DNA of 7,487 nucleotides from Helicobacteraceae bacterium (GTDB lineage Bacteria; Campylobacterota; Campylobacteria; Campylobacterales; Helicobacteraceae): NCBI GenBank assembly GCA_029258405.1, contig JARHYY010000087.1, positions 1 through 7,487 of the forward strand, read 5' to 3'. Within the stretch, counting starts at the first letter, position 1. Each line of letters begins with the position of its first letter. Positions 1 through 6,011 of the stretch are shown in pieces. A program made the position numbers and the translations under genes. The notes under the pieces were generated by a model. It was given only the letters and a program-made list of their open reading frames with translations. It was not told where the DNA came from and did no database searches.

Positions 1-27
1 ATAATGTAAGTAATTAATCTCTATATA

Positions 28-126
28 TAAAAGATTCTTTGTTTATCTTATTGAATGAAATGATAATTTAAATTATGGCAAGCTGTGTCAAGTTTTTATG
101 TATAGAAATGTTTGTGTGGTTTGGGG
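28..126 (+). repeat. Left arm of a diverged inverted repeat
   Basis: This stretch matches the reverse complement of 7370-7487 at the far end of the window. It has two blocks. Positions 28-65 begin TAAAAGATTCTTTGTTTAT and match 7450-7487 at 35 of 38 bases. Positions 75-126 begin ATGGCAAGCT and end TGTGGTTTGGGG, and match 7370-7421 at 44 of 52 bases. The spacer between the blocks is 9 nt here but 28 nt in the right copy. Weaker similarity continues to about 145. The right copy reaches the last base of the window, so the repeat may extend further there. It could be a dispersed repeat, the end of an old mobile element, or two copies of a small gene with its promoter. The alignment is directly visible; its origin is unknown. 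Confidence 0.8.
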
Positions 127-174
127 ATTAGAGATAATATCAAAGGGTTGGGTATTGTAAAGCCAACAAACTAA
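75..174 (+). pseudogene. Frame-disrupted copy of a tiny hydrophobic ORF
   Basis: ATG at 75 opens an 18-codon frame (MASCVKFLCIEMFVWFGD) ending at TAG 129-131. It is the counterpart of the 36-codon ORF at 7311-7421 on the other strand. The two align without a gap up to a run of G, which is four bases here (123-126) and six in the other copy. Adding two G would give a 33-residue frame ending at TAA 172-174, with tail GIRDNIKGLGIVKPTN. No good ribosome binding site precedes the ATG. A possible -10 (GATAAT, 62-67) lies so close that a transcript could be nearly leaderless. Against a coding role, the eight differences between the copies in the first 52 bases fall on all three codon positions. It may be non-coding. 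Confidence 0.3.
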
Positions 175-196
175 AGCAAAAATAAGTGGAAAAATT

Positions 197-364
197 ATGC
201 AAGTAATATATAAGCATAAATTCTATAAAAACAATAAATATATAGATGAGCTTATAAATATAGCTTATAACATTTATAATCATTGTATAGCCTTACATAA
301 AAATATTATAATATTTATCACAAAAAAGATAGATGTTTATAAGAATTTTTTAAAAGTAAGGTGA
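197..364 (+). pseudogene. Remnant of a TnpB (IS200/IS605 family OrfB) N-terminus
   Basis: ATG at 197 opens a 55-codon frame ending at TGA 362-364. Residues 11-35 include KNNKYIDELINIA and IYNHCIALHK, which I recognise from the N-terminal region of a TnpB subfamily (pattern NIA..IYNHCIALHKRYYRL..K.LNVYK). The following residues, ending KKIDVYK, still fit that pattern without gaps, then the frame ends. An intact TnpB is roughly 350-430 residues with RuvC-like catalytic motifs and a zinc finger; none of these appears downstream in any frame I read. No TnpA gene is present. This is most likely the eroded scar of an IS605-type element and is not expected to be active. The family call rests on remembered motifs. 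Confidence 0.6.
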
Positions 365-425
365 TTGCCTAGCTTTTAAAAACGCATTAAATATGAATCA
401 TTCATCTTCAAGGGAGGTATGGGTT

Positions 426-453
426 ATTAAAAGAAAATATTAGCTCTTTTAAT
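426..453. other. 9-bp perfect inverted repeat (possible hairpin)
   Basis: ATTAAAAGA (426-434) is the exact reverse complement of TCTTTTAAT (445-453), with a 10-nt loop. In RNA the stem could extend outward through U-G, U-G and G-C pairs to about 423-456. There is no T-run after it on either strand, so it does not look like a standard terminator. AT-rich inverted repeats can arise by chance in this kind of sequence. Confidence 0.4.
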
Positions 454-538
454 GGCTATAATTATAAGTTGAGCAAAAATCAAGCAATAAATGCTGATAA
501 TATCATCAAGGCATTAACTATTAAGAGAGATAATTAAG

Positions 539-573
539 GCTCTTTTGATCTGTGTTATTAGAGACAAAAGAGC
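539..573. promoter_or_regulatory. 9-bp perfect inverted repeat just upstream of uppP
   Basis: GCTCTTTTG (539-547) is the exact reverse complement of CAAAAGAGC (565-573), with a 17-nt loop. It ends 16 nt before the uppP Shine-Dalgarno sequence. It could be a 5' leader hairpin, an operator for a dimeric regulator, or an attenuated terminator. It lacks a downstream T-run on either strand. The pairing is seen directly; any role is a guess. Confidence 0.35.
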
Positions 574-598
574 AAAATCTATTACATTAAGGATTTGC

Positions 599-1369
599 AT
601 GAGTTTTTTTGATGCTATTATACTAGGTATTATTGAAGGGCTTACAGAGTTTTTGCCTATTTCTTCGACTGCTCATATTCTTATAGGGGCATATTTTTTA
701 AATCTTGATAATAATGCACAATTTTTTCAAGGCTTTGTAGTAGCAGTGCAGTTTGGTTCTATTCTAGCTATTTTAGTGCTATTTTGGAAACGCTTTTGCT
801 CTGGCTTTCCTTTTTTGCTGAAACTGGCTGTAGCGTTTTTGCCCACAGGGGTTTTGGGTCTTTTGTTTCATAAGATAATTGCCTTATTGCTTAGTGTCCA
901 TACTGCCGCATTTATGCTTATAATAGGTGGGGTGGTTTTCATTCTTACTGAGTATAAATATAAAAACAAAGATTTCAAAACACATACTATCCATGATATT
1001 ACTCTTAAGCAAGCTTTTCTTATTGGTTGTTTTCAATCTTTAGCTATGATACCCGGTACATCTCGTAGCGGAGCAACTATTATTGGTGGGCTGTTGCTTG
1101 GCTTAAGTCGTAAGAATGCCACAGAATTTTCTTTTCTTCTCGCGTTTCCTACTATGACAATCGCCACTGCCTTTAGCCTCTACAAAAGTCATGATATTAT
1201 TGCTATGGAGCATATACAGCTTTTGCTCCTTGGTATGTTTGTTGCTTTTGTATCAGCTCTTGTAATAATGAAAGCTTTTTTAAGCTTCATTGCTCGGTTT
1301 AACTTTGTTTGTTTTGGTATATATCGCATAATTGTTGGCTTAATATTTTTATGTGTTTTTATATATTAA
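599..1369 (+). CDS. uppP: Undecaprenyl-diphosphatase UppP (BacA family)
   Basis: This integral membrane enzyme dephosphorylates undecaprenyl pyrophosphate to undecaprenyl phosphate, recycling the lipid carrier for peptidoglycan and surface glycan synthesis; raised levels are known to confer bacitracin resistance. The 256-residue length is typical. Residues 12-26 (EGLTEFLPISSTAH region) carry the family's first signature with E13, E17, S23 and H26. Residues 152-160 (PGTSRSGAT) are the second signature with the catalytic-site arginine R156. Q51 in the AVQFGSI segment is also usual. Several hydrophobic stretches fit a multi-pass protein. I chose ATG 599 because AAGGA (589-593) sits 5 nt upstream and the protein then starts where family members do. 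An in-frame TTG at 545 would add 18 residues with no family counterpart. Its stop overlaps that of the convergent topA. No partner gene shares its direction, so it is probably monocistronic. Confidence 0.95.
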   Translation: MSFFDAIILGIIEGLTEFLPISSTAHILIGAYFLNLDNNAQFFQGFVVAVQFGSILAILVLFWKRFCSGFPFLLKLAVAFLPTGVLGLLFHKIIALLLSVHTAAFMLIIGGVVFILTEYKYKNKDFKTHTIHDITLKQAFLIGCFQSLAMIPGTSRSGATIIGGLLLGLSRKNATEFSFLLAFPTMTIATAFSLYKSHDIIAMEHIQLLLLGMFVAFVSALVIMKAFLSFIARFNFVCFGIYRIIVGLIFLCVFIY

Positions 1370-3561
1370 GGATTGTCTTTTGGTATTCTTGTTTTGCATG
1401 ATATACATTCATACACTTCTTTGCCTCTATACATTCGCTCTGCCATCAGGCTACCACAATCATTACATTTTTTATCAATAGGTTCAAATTTACTAATAAA
1501 ATCGCATTGAGGATATTGCGAACAGCCAAAGAAAGCCCCTCTTTTAGAAAATCGTTGCACAATATCGCCATTGCATTTTGGGCATTTTATATCTATGGTT
1601 TTAGTGTTTTGATGGGCTGTAAGCGATTTAGTGTTTTTGCATTCTGGATAACCGCTACATGCTAAAAACTTCCCTCTTTTACTAAACTTAACAACCATAG
1701 GTTTTTGGCATTTTTCACATTTTTCTCCATTTTCTGCTTCTTGCACATTGTGATTAGGTTGAATATATTTGCATTTAGGATAACCGCTACATGCTACAAA
1801 TTCTCCATACTTGCTCTCTCTTTTTACAAGCTCACATCCGCATTTTGGGCATAGCTCTCCTGTAGGTATAATGACTTTTTGGCTTTTGATATTTGTTTTG
1901 CCATCTTGAATTTTTTTATCAAATTCATAATAAAAATTCCATAAGACTTTCTCCCATTTTGCCTCATTTTGAGCAATGCTATCAAGCTTTTCTTCCATAT
2001 CTGCACTAAAGTTACTATCAACAATTTCATTGAAATTACTTTCAAGCATGCTCATAACTCTAAAGGCTATCTCTTGTGGTATAAGTTGTTTTTTTTCAAT
2101 AATAATGTAATGCCTCTGTGAAAGAAGTGTGATGGTTGGTGCATAGGTGCTTGGACGACCTATACCTAATGATTCTAATGTTTTAATAAGTGATGCCTCT
2201 GAATATCGTGGAGGTGGCTCGGTAAAATGTTCTTCTGTCTTTATCTTTTGCAATTGTACTTGCATGTGTTCTTCAAATGTGGGCAAGAGCTTATCTTTAT
2301 CATCATTGCCTAAAATAGCATAGAATCCATCAAAAATAAGCTTGCGACCATTAGCCTTAAAGCAGACATTATTGCCTTGAAAAAATATATTTTGAATTTC
2401 AAATTCAGCTGCATTCATCTGCGAGGCAACAAAGCGATTATATATAAGAGTATAAAGCTTTAAATCATCTGATTCTAAAAAATCCGCTGCTACTTGAGGG
2501 GTGAAATTAATATTAGTAGGGCGAATCGCCTCATGTGCCTCTTGAGCGTTTTTTGATTTGGTGGTATATATATTTGGTTTTGAAGGTAAATATGTTTCGC
2601 CAAAGCTTTGGGTTATGAGTTTTCGCACAGCATGCAATGCCTCTTGAGCAATATTAAGGCTATCTGTCCTCATATAAGTGATAAGCCCGGTAATACCTTC
2701 ATGTGTAGTCATGCCCTCATAGAGCTTTTGTGCTATACGCATAGTTTTTGATGGGGCAAAACCAAGTTGAGAAGAAGCACTTTGCTGCAACGTGCTTGTC
2801 ATAAAAGGTGGAGGGGGCGATACCTTTCGGCTTTTATACTCTATTTTTGAAACAATAAATGAATCGTTTTTTGCTTCTTCAGTAATTTTTTTTGCCTCTT
2901 CTTCAGAGCGAATATCCATTTTGCCAATTTTTTTATTATGATATTCATAAATTGTTGCTTCGACATCATTAAAGAAAGCATTAATACTAAAATATTGTAT
3001 AGGAACAAATGCTTGTATTTCCTTTTCTCTGTCGATGATGATTTTCAAAGCACTGCTTTGCACCCTGCCCGCACTCAAGCCTTTGTGTATCTTTGAGGCA
3101 AGGAGGGGGGAGAGCTTATACCCCACAATTCGATCTAAAAATCTTCTTGTTTGCTGTGCATGCACCATGCTGATATTAATTTTTCGTGGGTTTTCAAGAG
3201 CTTTAGTGATGGCTGTTTTTGTGATTTCATGAAAAACAATACGCGGGATATCTAAAGGCTCTTTGCCTATGGCAATGGCGATATGATAACCTATCGCTTC
3301 GCCCTCTCTATCTTCATCAGTTGCAATGAATATATCATCTGCTTTTTGTGCAAGCTCCTTAATTTCTGCTACTATCTGCCGACTTTCTTTAGGGATAACA
3401 TATTTCGCATTGAAATGTTCTTGTTCAATTTGTATGCCAAAAGTATGTTTGGGTAAATCTCTTATATGCCCTTTAGATGCGATTATTTCATAATCTTTAC
3501 CTAAAAAACTTTTGATGGTTTTAGCCTTTGTTGGTGATTCGACAATAATTAAATGCTTCAC
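1366..3561 (-). CDS. topA: DNA topoisomerase I (type IA)
   Basis: This enzyme relaxes negatively supercoiled DNA by cutting and rejoining one strand, balancing gyrase. The 731 residues show the full type IA layout. The N-terminal TOPRIM domain has E9 in VESPTKAKT and the metal-binding D82/D84/E86 in TDEDREGE. The active-site segment GLITYMRTDS contains the catalytic tyrosine Y296 and R298. Residues 468-473 (IGRPST region) are the conserved GIGRPSTY motif. The C-terminus has four zinc ribbons: C571/C574/C591/C597, C615/C618/C635/C641, C660/C663/C680/C686 and C699/C702/C719/C722. The start is GTG (3559-3561), placing MKHLIIVESPTKAKT at the usual N-terminus, with AAAAAGG about 9 nt upstream. It converges on uppP with a 4-nt overlap and diverges from the TPR gene across about 115 bp. 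All expected catalytic residues are present. Confidence 0.97.
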   Translation of the reverse strand: MKHLIIVESPTKAKTIKSFLGKDYEIIASKGHIRDLPKHTFGIQIEQEHFNAKYVIPKESRQIVAEIKELAQKADDIFIATDEDREGEAIGYHIAIAIGKEPLDIPRIVFHEITKTAITKALENPRKINISMVHAQQTRRFLDRIVGYKLSPLLASKIHKGLSAGRVQSSALKIIIDREKEIQAFVPIQYFSINAFFNDVEATIYEYHNKKIGKMDIRSEEEAKKITEEAKNDSFIVSKIEYKSRKVSPPPPFMTSTLQQSASSQLGFAPSKTMRIAQKLYEGMTTHEGITGLITYMRTDSLNIAQEALHAVRKLITQSFGETYLPSKPNIYTTKSKNAQEAHEAIRPTNINFTPQVAADFLESDDLKLYTLIYNRFVASQMNAAEFEIQNIFFQGNNVCFKANGRKLIFDGFYAILGNDDKDKLLPTFEEHMQVQLQKIKTEEHFTEPPPRYSEASLIKTLESLGIGRPSTYAPTITLLSQRHYIIIEKKQLIPQEIAFRVMSMLESNFNEIVDSNFSADMEEKLDSIAQNEAKWEKVLWNFYYEFDKKIQDGKTNIKSQKVIIPTGELCPKCGCELVKRESKYGEFVACSGYPKCKYIQPNHNVQEAENGEKCEKCQKPMVVKFSKRGKFLACSGYPECKNTKSLTAHQNTKTIDIKCPKCNGDIVQRFSKRGAFFGCSQYPQCDFISKFEPIDKKCNDCGSLMAERMYRGKEVYECISCKTRIPKDNP

Positions 3562-3612
3562 TCTTTCACACCTTTTTAGAACTTTTATGTAAATTAAAAA
3601 TTAATATTGTAG

Positions 3613-3621
3613 ATTCTAACA
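3613..3621 (-). promoter_or_regulatory. Candidate extended -10 promoter for topA
   Basis: Read on the minus strand, TGTTAGAAT is a TGn-TAGAAT extended -10 element about 50 nt before the topA start codon. Epsilonproteobacterial sigma-70 promoters rely on the -10 with little -35 conservation, so this is plausible. A second candidate (TACAAT on the minus strand, 3606-3611) lies just downstream. Motif match only. Confidence 0.4.
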
Positions 3622-3651
3622 CAATTTTAGCTACAATACAAACAATAAAAC

Positions 3652-3657
3652 TATAAT
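3652..3657 (+). promoter_or_regulatory. Candidate -10 box for the TPR-magIII-pepD operon
   Basis: TATAAT is a perfect consensus -10 in the divergent intergenic region, with an AT-rich upstream stretch. Transcription would start near 3664, giving a leader of only about 13 nt that still contains the AAAGGGA ribosome binding site before ATG 3677. No clear -35 is seen, as is usual in this group. No internal promoter is apparent downstream, so all three genes probably depend on this region. Confidence 0.45.
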
Positions 3658-3676
3658 CGTTTTGCAAAGGGAAAAT

Positions 3677-5335
3677 ATGCTTGACCCACAAAAAAAATCA
3701 CATACAGGTTCTTTTGGAGTTCTTTTTCAAAATGCACTAAAATATTATAATGCTGGCGAGATTCATCAATGTATTACTTGTTGTGATATAATCCTTAAGA
3801 GCGATCCAATAAATCATGAGGTTTGCAATCTTCTTGGGTTGGCTCTTTTTGCAGATGGTAAGGTTGAGCAATCTCTTGGTATGCTTCAAAAGGCATATAT
3901 GCTTTCAAGGAGAGAAGATTATTTAATAAATACAGCTGAAATTTTACGGCGTTGCTATAAGCCTAATGAGGCTCTTGCACTTTTAAAGACTGTTAAAAAC
4001 CAACACACACAAAATTTTTTATTCAATCTTGCTAAGGTTTATACTGATCTTCAAGATACACAAAAAGCCATAGAATGCTATGAGAAACTCATACAAGAAA
4101 CACCACATGATTATGAAGTGCTATTTAATCTTGCCAATCTCATTGTTGAAACAAATAAAGAGAGAGCAGAAGAATTATATAATAAATCTTATCAGCTTGG
4201 GCTTACTGAAGCGGGGATAAACCTTGCTTCTTTGCTCTGCAAGCATGATCGAATCGAAGAGAGCTTACAGCTTTATAAGAGTATAGAATCAGCACATAAA
4301 AACCGCAATAGCGATTCGTTTTATTTCAACTATGCCAATGCCCTAGCTAAAGAGAGCTTTGTTAATAAAGCATTATTTAAACAAGCAAAAGCTTATTATA
4401 AAAAAGCCATCAAAATCAAAAATCATCCTTTTTATAGCATTAATTATAGCCAAATGCTCCTACGGTTTGGTTTCTTTAAGGAAGGTTTTAAATATGCAGA
4501 AGACCGTTTGGCTTTGGATATTATCCCGCAAATCTTAAAAGACTATATGCTTCATAGTCATGATAATATTCAAGACAAAGATATTCTTATATTTCATGAA
4601 CAAGGATATGGAGATACTTTAATGTATGCCCGCTTTATCCCCCTATTTGCTAAAAAATGCAGAAGTATAAAAGTTATTGTACAAGAGCCTTTATTGCCTT
4701 TGTTTAACGATTCGTTTTTGTATATGCCTAAAAATGTAGAATTTTACTCAAAGATTCCACAAGATGGATTTTCTCATGCAATCTCTTTGCTTTCGCTCCC
4801 TTATTTTTTAAAAATTTCACGAAGAGATGAAATCATCAGCATGCTCCCCCCTATTCAAACAAACAAAAAAAATAGATATACAAGAATTGGAATATTTTGG
4901 AAAAGCAATTTTCAAAGTCCGCTACAAAGACATAAAAGCATCGCCTTATCTCTTTTGCTCTATTCGCTTAAGAGCTTAAAGCGTTGTTGTTGTTTTTATG
5001 CCTTACAGCCTGATTGTGATAACAATGAAATAGCCCTACTCAAAAAATCTAAGATTGATAATTTAGGGAGTCATTTTAAAAATTTTTTAGACACTAAAGA
5101 GGCACTACAAGAGCTTGATGGGCTTATAACCGTAGATAGTGCCATAGCACATTTAGCAGCATCTATGGGTATGCCAACTTTTTTACTATTGCATAAATAC
5201 CATGATTGGCGTTTTTCTACGCTTGAGGGCGAAAACCTTTTTTACAGAAATAATCTTTATTGTATTAGACAAGATATTCAATACCATTGGGAAAAACCTT
5301 TAGAAGAACTTCAAAAAGTACTTAAAGATATCTAA
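3677..5335 (+). CDS. TPR protein with C-terminal GT-B-like glycosyltransferase domain
   Basis: This 552-residue protein has two halves. Residues 15-285 are helical tetratricopeptide-type repeats, for example AIECYEKLIQETPHDYEVLFNLA at about 131-153 and FKQAKAYYKKAIKI at 234-247. Residues 300-550 resemble the heptosyltransferase-like (GT9/GT41-like) domain found fused to TPRs in many bacteria. Its landmarks are HEQGYGDT (307-314, the nucleotide-sugar domain loop), ARFIPLF (318-324), GIFWKS (405-410), ITVDSAIAHLAASMG (484-498) and HDWRF (509-513). No signal peptide or membrane helix is evident, so it is probably cytoplasmic. It may transfer a sugar to a protein or surface glycan, but donor and acceptor cannot be told from sequence. 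ATG 3677 was chosen because AAAGGGA (3666-3672) precedes it closely; an in-frame TTG at 3662 overlaps that site. It is first in an operon with magIII, whose start lies 1 nt after its stop. Confidence 0.8.
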   Translation: MLDPQKKSHTGSFGVLFQNALKYYNAGEIHQCITCCDIILKSDPINHEVCNLLGLALFADGKVEQSLGMLQKAYMLSRREDYLINTAEILRRCYKPNEALALLKTVKNQHTQNFLFNLAKVYTDLQDTQKAIECYEKLIQETPHDYEVLFNLANLIVETNKERAEELYNKSYQLGLTEAGINLASLLCKHDRIEESLQLYKSIESAHKNRNSDSFYFNYANALAKESFVNKALFKQAKAYYKKAIKIKNHPFYSINYSQMLLRFGFFKEGFKYAEDRLALDIIPQILKDYMLHSHDNIQDKDILIFHEQGYGDTLMYARFIPLFAKKCRSIKVIVQEPLLPLFNDSFLYMPKNVEFYSKIPQDGFSHAISLLSLPYFLKISRRDEIISMLPPIQTNKKNRYTRIGIFWKSNFQSPLQRHKSIALSLLLYSLKSLKRCCCFYALQPDCDNNEIALLKKSKIDNLGSHFKNFLDTKEALQELDGLITVDSAIAHLAASMGMPTFLLLHKYHDWRFSTLEGENLFYRNNLYCIRQDIQYHWEKPLEELQKVLKDI

Positions 5336-5336
5336 A

Positions 5337-6011
5337 ATGAAACAGAGCATAGAATTTGATGAAGCAATACATGATAGCTATGATTTATTATGTTTTCTGA
5401 GAAGAAAAGGCTTTTTAGATAAAAAATATCATGATGAGCTAGAGTTTTGGTGGCCAGGCTATGGAAACTTTGAAGTCATTATTGGTACTATTTTAGCGCA
5501 AAATACTCAATGGAATAAAGTAGCTATATCTTTAGCAAATCTTAAGAAAAATGGGGATTTATCATTGGAATATTTTTTAACTATGGAAGAAGAATATATC
5601 ATGCATTGCATTCAGCCTTCTGGATTATATAGAAAAAAAGCAAAAACGCTCTATAATATCGCTCAAGCTATAAAAAATAATTTTGGGAGCTTTCAGGTTA
5701 TGCAAGCACAATGCACAAGAAAATGGTTGCTTGAGCAAAAAGGTATCGGACAAGAAAGTGCTGACTCTATAATGTGCTATGCACTTAAAAGAGAGGAAAT
5801 GGTTGCAGATAACTATGCCTATAGATTGTTGAAAAATATAGGTATTGAACTTGAAACATATCAAGACATTAAAGAATGGCTTGAATATGGGATAAGAAAC
5901 AATAAGAGCAAAGTAGCACAGCTTTACCCAGAAAAAAATTTTTCTCTACATTATGTATTTGCTCGTTTTCATGGTAAAATTGATGAATTTGGTAAGGAGT
6001 ATAAAATATGA
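5337..6011 (+). CDS. magIII: 3-methyladenine DNA glycosylase MagIII (endonuclease III superfamily)
   Basis: This base-excision repair enzyme removes alkylated bases such as 3-methyladenine. The 224-residue protein closely resembles H. pylori MagIII (HP0602). Shared features are WWP (38-40) and F45 of the base-binding pocket, AQNT (54-57), the helix-hairpin-helix LLEQKGIGQESADSI (131-145), the catalytic aspartate D158 in MVADNYAY, and ARFHGK (209-214). K214 corresponds to the lysine reported as carbamylated in the H. pylori enzyme. As in that enzyme, the four cysteines of the iron-sulfur cluster seen in endonuclease III are absent, and so is Nth's catalytic HhH lysine, which argues for a monofunctional glycosylase. 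The gene starts 1 nt after the TPR gene's stop with only a weak Shine-Dalgarno, so coupling is likely. Its TGA overlaps the pepD start by 4 nt. The link to its neighbours looks organisational, not biochemical. Confidence 0.9.
   Translation: MKQSIEFDEAIHDSYDLLCFLRRKGFLDKKYHDELEFWWPGYGNFEVIIGTILAQNTQWNKVAISLANLKKNGDLSLEYFLTMEEEYIMHCIQPSGLYRKKAKTLYNIAQAIKNNFGSFQVMQAQCTRKWLLEQKGIGQESADSIMCYALKREEMVADNYAYRLLKNIGIELETYQDIKEWLEYGIRNNKSKVAQLYPEKNFSLHYVFARFHGKIDEFGKEYKI

Larger units (their letters stand above)
365..598. other. Gene-free AT-rich stretch upstream of uppP
   Basis: I find no supportable gene here. A near-perfect Shine-Dalgarno-like sequence (AGGGAGGT, 411-418) directly abuts an ATG that is followed by only two codons and a stop, so it serves no visible gene and may be a relic. 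A frame without a start, open up to TAA 535-537, encodes a lysine- and asparagine-rich stretch (ending KALTIKRDN) that I do not recognise. A TATAAT at 457-462 is a possible -10 for uppP. Two perfect 9-bp inverted repeats in this stretch are listed separately. Confidence 0.5.

Noticed and set aside
419..430. ATG 419 behind a strong Shine-Dalgarno-like AGGGAGGT
   Set aside because: The frame is only three codons, and the site abuts the ATG with no spacing, so it cannot work normally.
545..598. N-terminal extension of uppP from TTG 545
   Set aside because: The added 18 residues are charged and have no counterpart in UppP, and a good Shine-Dalgarno sits correctly before ATG 599.
1824..2045. 73-codon minus-strand frame inside topA
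   Set aside because: It is a shifted reading frame of the well-supported topA coding region and shows no recognisable domain.
3035..3232. 65-codon + strand frame opposite topA
   Set aside because: It is antisense to the conserved topA region and is explained by codon content there.
3662..3676. TTG 3662 as start of the TPR protein
   Set aside because: It overlaps the ribosome binding site that serves ATG 3677 and adds only five residues.
5625..5864. 79-codon minus-strand frame opposite magIII
   Set aside because: It lies antisense within the conserved magIII helix-hairpin-helix and catalytic region, with no features of its own.
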